DNA from: Hyphomicrobiales bacterium
GTDB taxonomy: Bacteria; Pseudomonadota; Alphaproteobacteria; Rhizobiales; Xanthobacteraceae
DNA: 6,842 nucleotides
Direction of reading: 5' to 3'
Assembly: GCA_026400425.1 (NCBI GenBank)
Contig: JAPLPC010000193.1
Location: forward strand, 9,028-15,869
Part shown: positions 5,752 through 6,842 of the stretch, piece by piece
Position numbering within the stretch: the stretch's first letter is position 1
Layout: each line of letters begins with the position of its first letter
Made by a program: the position numbers and the translations under genes
Notes under the pieces: model-generated
The model's database searches: none
Seen by the model: only the letters and a program-made list of their open reading frames with translations
What the model was told of the DNA's origin: nothing

Positions 5752-6842
5752 ATGACGAATCCCGCCGCCACCGCCGTTGATGCGACCGGAGCCGACCTCA
5801 CCGTCGCCTATCCCACGCCCTTGCTGCGGATCGATGCCGTGTCGAAGCGCTTCGGCGCGCAGGCAGCGGTCGATACGCTGTCGCTGGATATCAAGGAAGG
5901 CGAGTTCTTCGCGCTGCTCGGGCCGTCCGGTTGCGGCAAGACCACGCTGCTGCGGATGCTGGCCGGCTTCGAGACACCGGACAGCGGCAGGATCGAACTC
6001 AACGGCGCCGACATCGCTTCGGTGCCGCCGCATCGGCGGCCGGTCAATATGATGTTCCAGAACTATGCGTTGTTTCCGCATCTCGGCGTGCGCGACAATA
6101 TCGGTTTCGGGCTGAAGAATGCGGGGCTGACGCGCGTCGGCATCGATGCGCGGGTCGCCGACATGATCGCGCTGGTGAAGCTCAACGGCCTCGAGCAGCG
6201 CAAGCCGCATCAGCTGTCGGGCGGCCAGAAGCAGCGCGTCGCGCTGGCGCGGGCTTTGGCGCGGCATCCGAAACTGCTGCTGCTCGACGAACCGCTGGCG
6301 GCGCTCGACAAGAAGTTGCGCGAGGAAACCCAGGTCGAGCTGATGCGGCTGCAGCGCCAGCTCGGGCTCACTTTCGTGATCGTCACCCATGACCAGGACG
6401 AGGCGATGTCGATGGCCGACCGCATCGGCGTGATGCAGGAGGGCCGCTTGGTGCAGGTGGCAACACCACGGCAGCTCTATGAGGCGCCGGCGTCGCGCTG
6501 GGTGGCGGAGTTCGTTGGCGACATCAATATCGTGGAGGCCGACATCCGTGCGCGCGACGGCCATCGGCTCACCGTCGAGGGCAAAGGAACCGGCACCTTG
6601 TTCGCGACACTGCCGAAGCAGCCGATCGGTGATGACGGCATTTGCATCGCCATCCGGCCGGAAAAGATCAAGCTGTCGCGGCGCGGGCTTGCCGCCGGGC
6701 TCAATCATGCCGGCGGCATGAACAGCACCGAGGGCGTCGTCGATGACGTCGGCTATCTTGGTGGACGCTCGATCTACAAATTGAAGCTCGATCATGGCGC
6801 CATGTTTCGGATCGCTTTGGCCAACACCGCGCGGCTCGATGT
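5752..6842 (+). CDS. potG: PotG-like polyamine ABC transporter ATP-binding protein (C-terminus cut by window edge)
   Basis: The open frame runs 363 codons from ATG 5752 to the window end without a stop. It is the cytoplasmic ATPase of an importer, most like PotG of the putrescine system. Motifs in order: Walker A GPSGCGKTT at 57-65, Q-loop FQNYALFPH with Gln103, ABC signature LSGGQ at 155-159, Walker B LLLLDE with Asp179 and Glu180, D-loop AALD and H-loop THDQDEA with His213. A C-terminal TOBE-type regulatory region with IRPEKIKL begins near residue 290. The phrases RPVNMMFQNYALFPH and ALDKKLRE resemble PotG more than PotA. About 25 residues precede the core fold, as in PotG. At about 377 residues for the family, only some 15 are missing. 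No good Shine-Dalgarno precedes the ATG, and the first possible upstream ATG (5704) is closed by TAG at 5740. Permease genes would be expected downstream. Other di-/tricationic or Fe(III) uptake ATPases of the same subfamily cannot be excluded. Confidence 0.9.
   Translation, partial: MTNPAATAVDATGADLTVAYPTPLLRIDAVSKRFGAQAAVDTLSLDIKEGEFFALLGPSGCGKTTLLRMLAGFETPDSGRIELNGADIASVPPHRRPVNMMFQNYALFPHLGVRDNIGFGLKNAGLTRVGIDARVADMIALVKLNGLEQRKPHQLSGGQKQRVALARALARHPKLLLLDEPLAALDKKLREETQVELMRLQRQLGLTFVIVTHDQDEAMSMADRIGVMQEGRLVQVATPRQLYEAPASRWVAEFVGDINIVEADIRARDGHRLTVEGKGTGTLFATLPKQPIGDDGICIAIRPEKIKLSRRGLAAGLNHAGGMNSTEGVVDDVGYLGGRSIYKLKLDHGAMFRIALANTARLD

Noticed and set aside
5617..6795. Long open frame of 392 codons on the minus strand
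   Set aside because: It lies opposite potG and the end of the EAL domain, and its His/Arg/Gln-rich translation has no recognisable domain. It is a typical antisense shadow of GC-rich coding DNA.
1..6842. tRNA, rRNA, CRISPR array, transposon ends, toxin-antitoxin or defence genes
   Set aside because: I looked on both strands and found no regularly spaced repeats, terminal inverted repeats, integrase or transposase motifs, or tRNA-like clover-leaf sequence.

Overview
The window is GC-rich, gene-dense chromosomal DNA from an alphaproteobacterium. The gene content fits Nitrobacteraceae (Bradyrhizobium, Rhodopseudomonas, Afipia and relatives): purE-purK beside small DUF465 genes, a membrane PAS-PAS-GGDEF-EAL protein of a type I recall as common in that family, and a PotG-type polyamine transporter ATPase. 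This placement is inferred from protein resemblance, not from a search. There are no RNA genes, insertion sequences, CRISPR arrays or phage genes, and it reads as an ordinary housekeeping region.

Layout. Positions 1-599 (minus) hold the N-terminal 199 codons of purK, cut by the window edge. Positions 599-1019 (minus) hold purE, which is broken: the reading frame shifts after Pro72, and the roughly 22 residues that should follow Gly73 are absent. This is best explained by an internal deletion of about 68 bp. Positions 1020-1311 are a leader or intergenic stretch with two small inverted repeats. Two short DUF465 (YdcH-like) genes, 1312-1518 (minus) and 1770-1952 (plus), are divergently arranged around a 251-bp promoter region. 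A bulged hairpin at 2022-2056 lies between the second of these and a convergent FAD-dependent oxidoreductase of the L-2-hydroxyglutarate oxidase (LhgO) family at 2137-3246 (minus). A 167-bp divergent promoter region follows, with a CtrA-like half-match. Then comes the 759-residue c-di-GMP enzyme (3414-5693, plus) with intact GGDEF and EAL catalytic motifs. The window ends inside a PotG-like ABC ATPase (5752 to the edge, plus).

How the genes work together. purE and purK act in succession on AIR in de novo purine synthesis and overlap as TAATG, so they form an operon. The other genes are functionally independent units: two small helical proteins of unknown role, a 2-hydroxyacid oxidase, a c-di-GMP signalling protein and the first gene of a probable polyamine uptake operon running off the right edge. 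I found no new multi-gene system. The most notable observation is the purE lesion, which is either a real loss of an otherwise important biosynthetic gene or a sequencing or assembly error.
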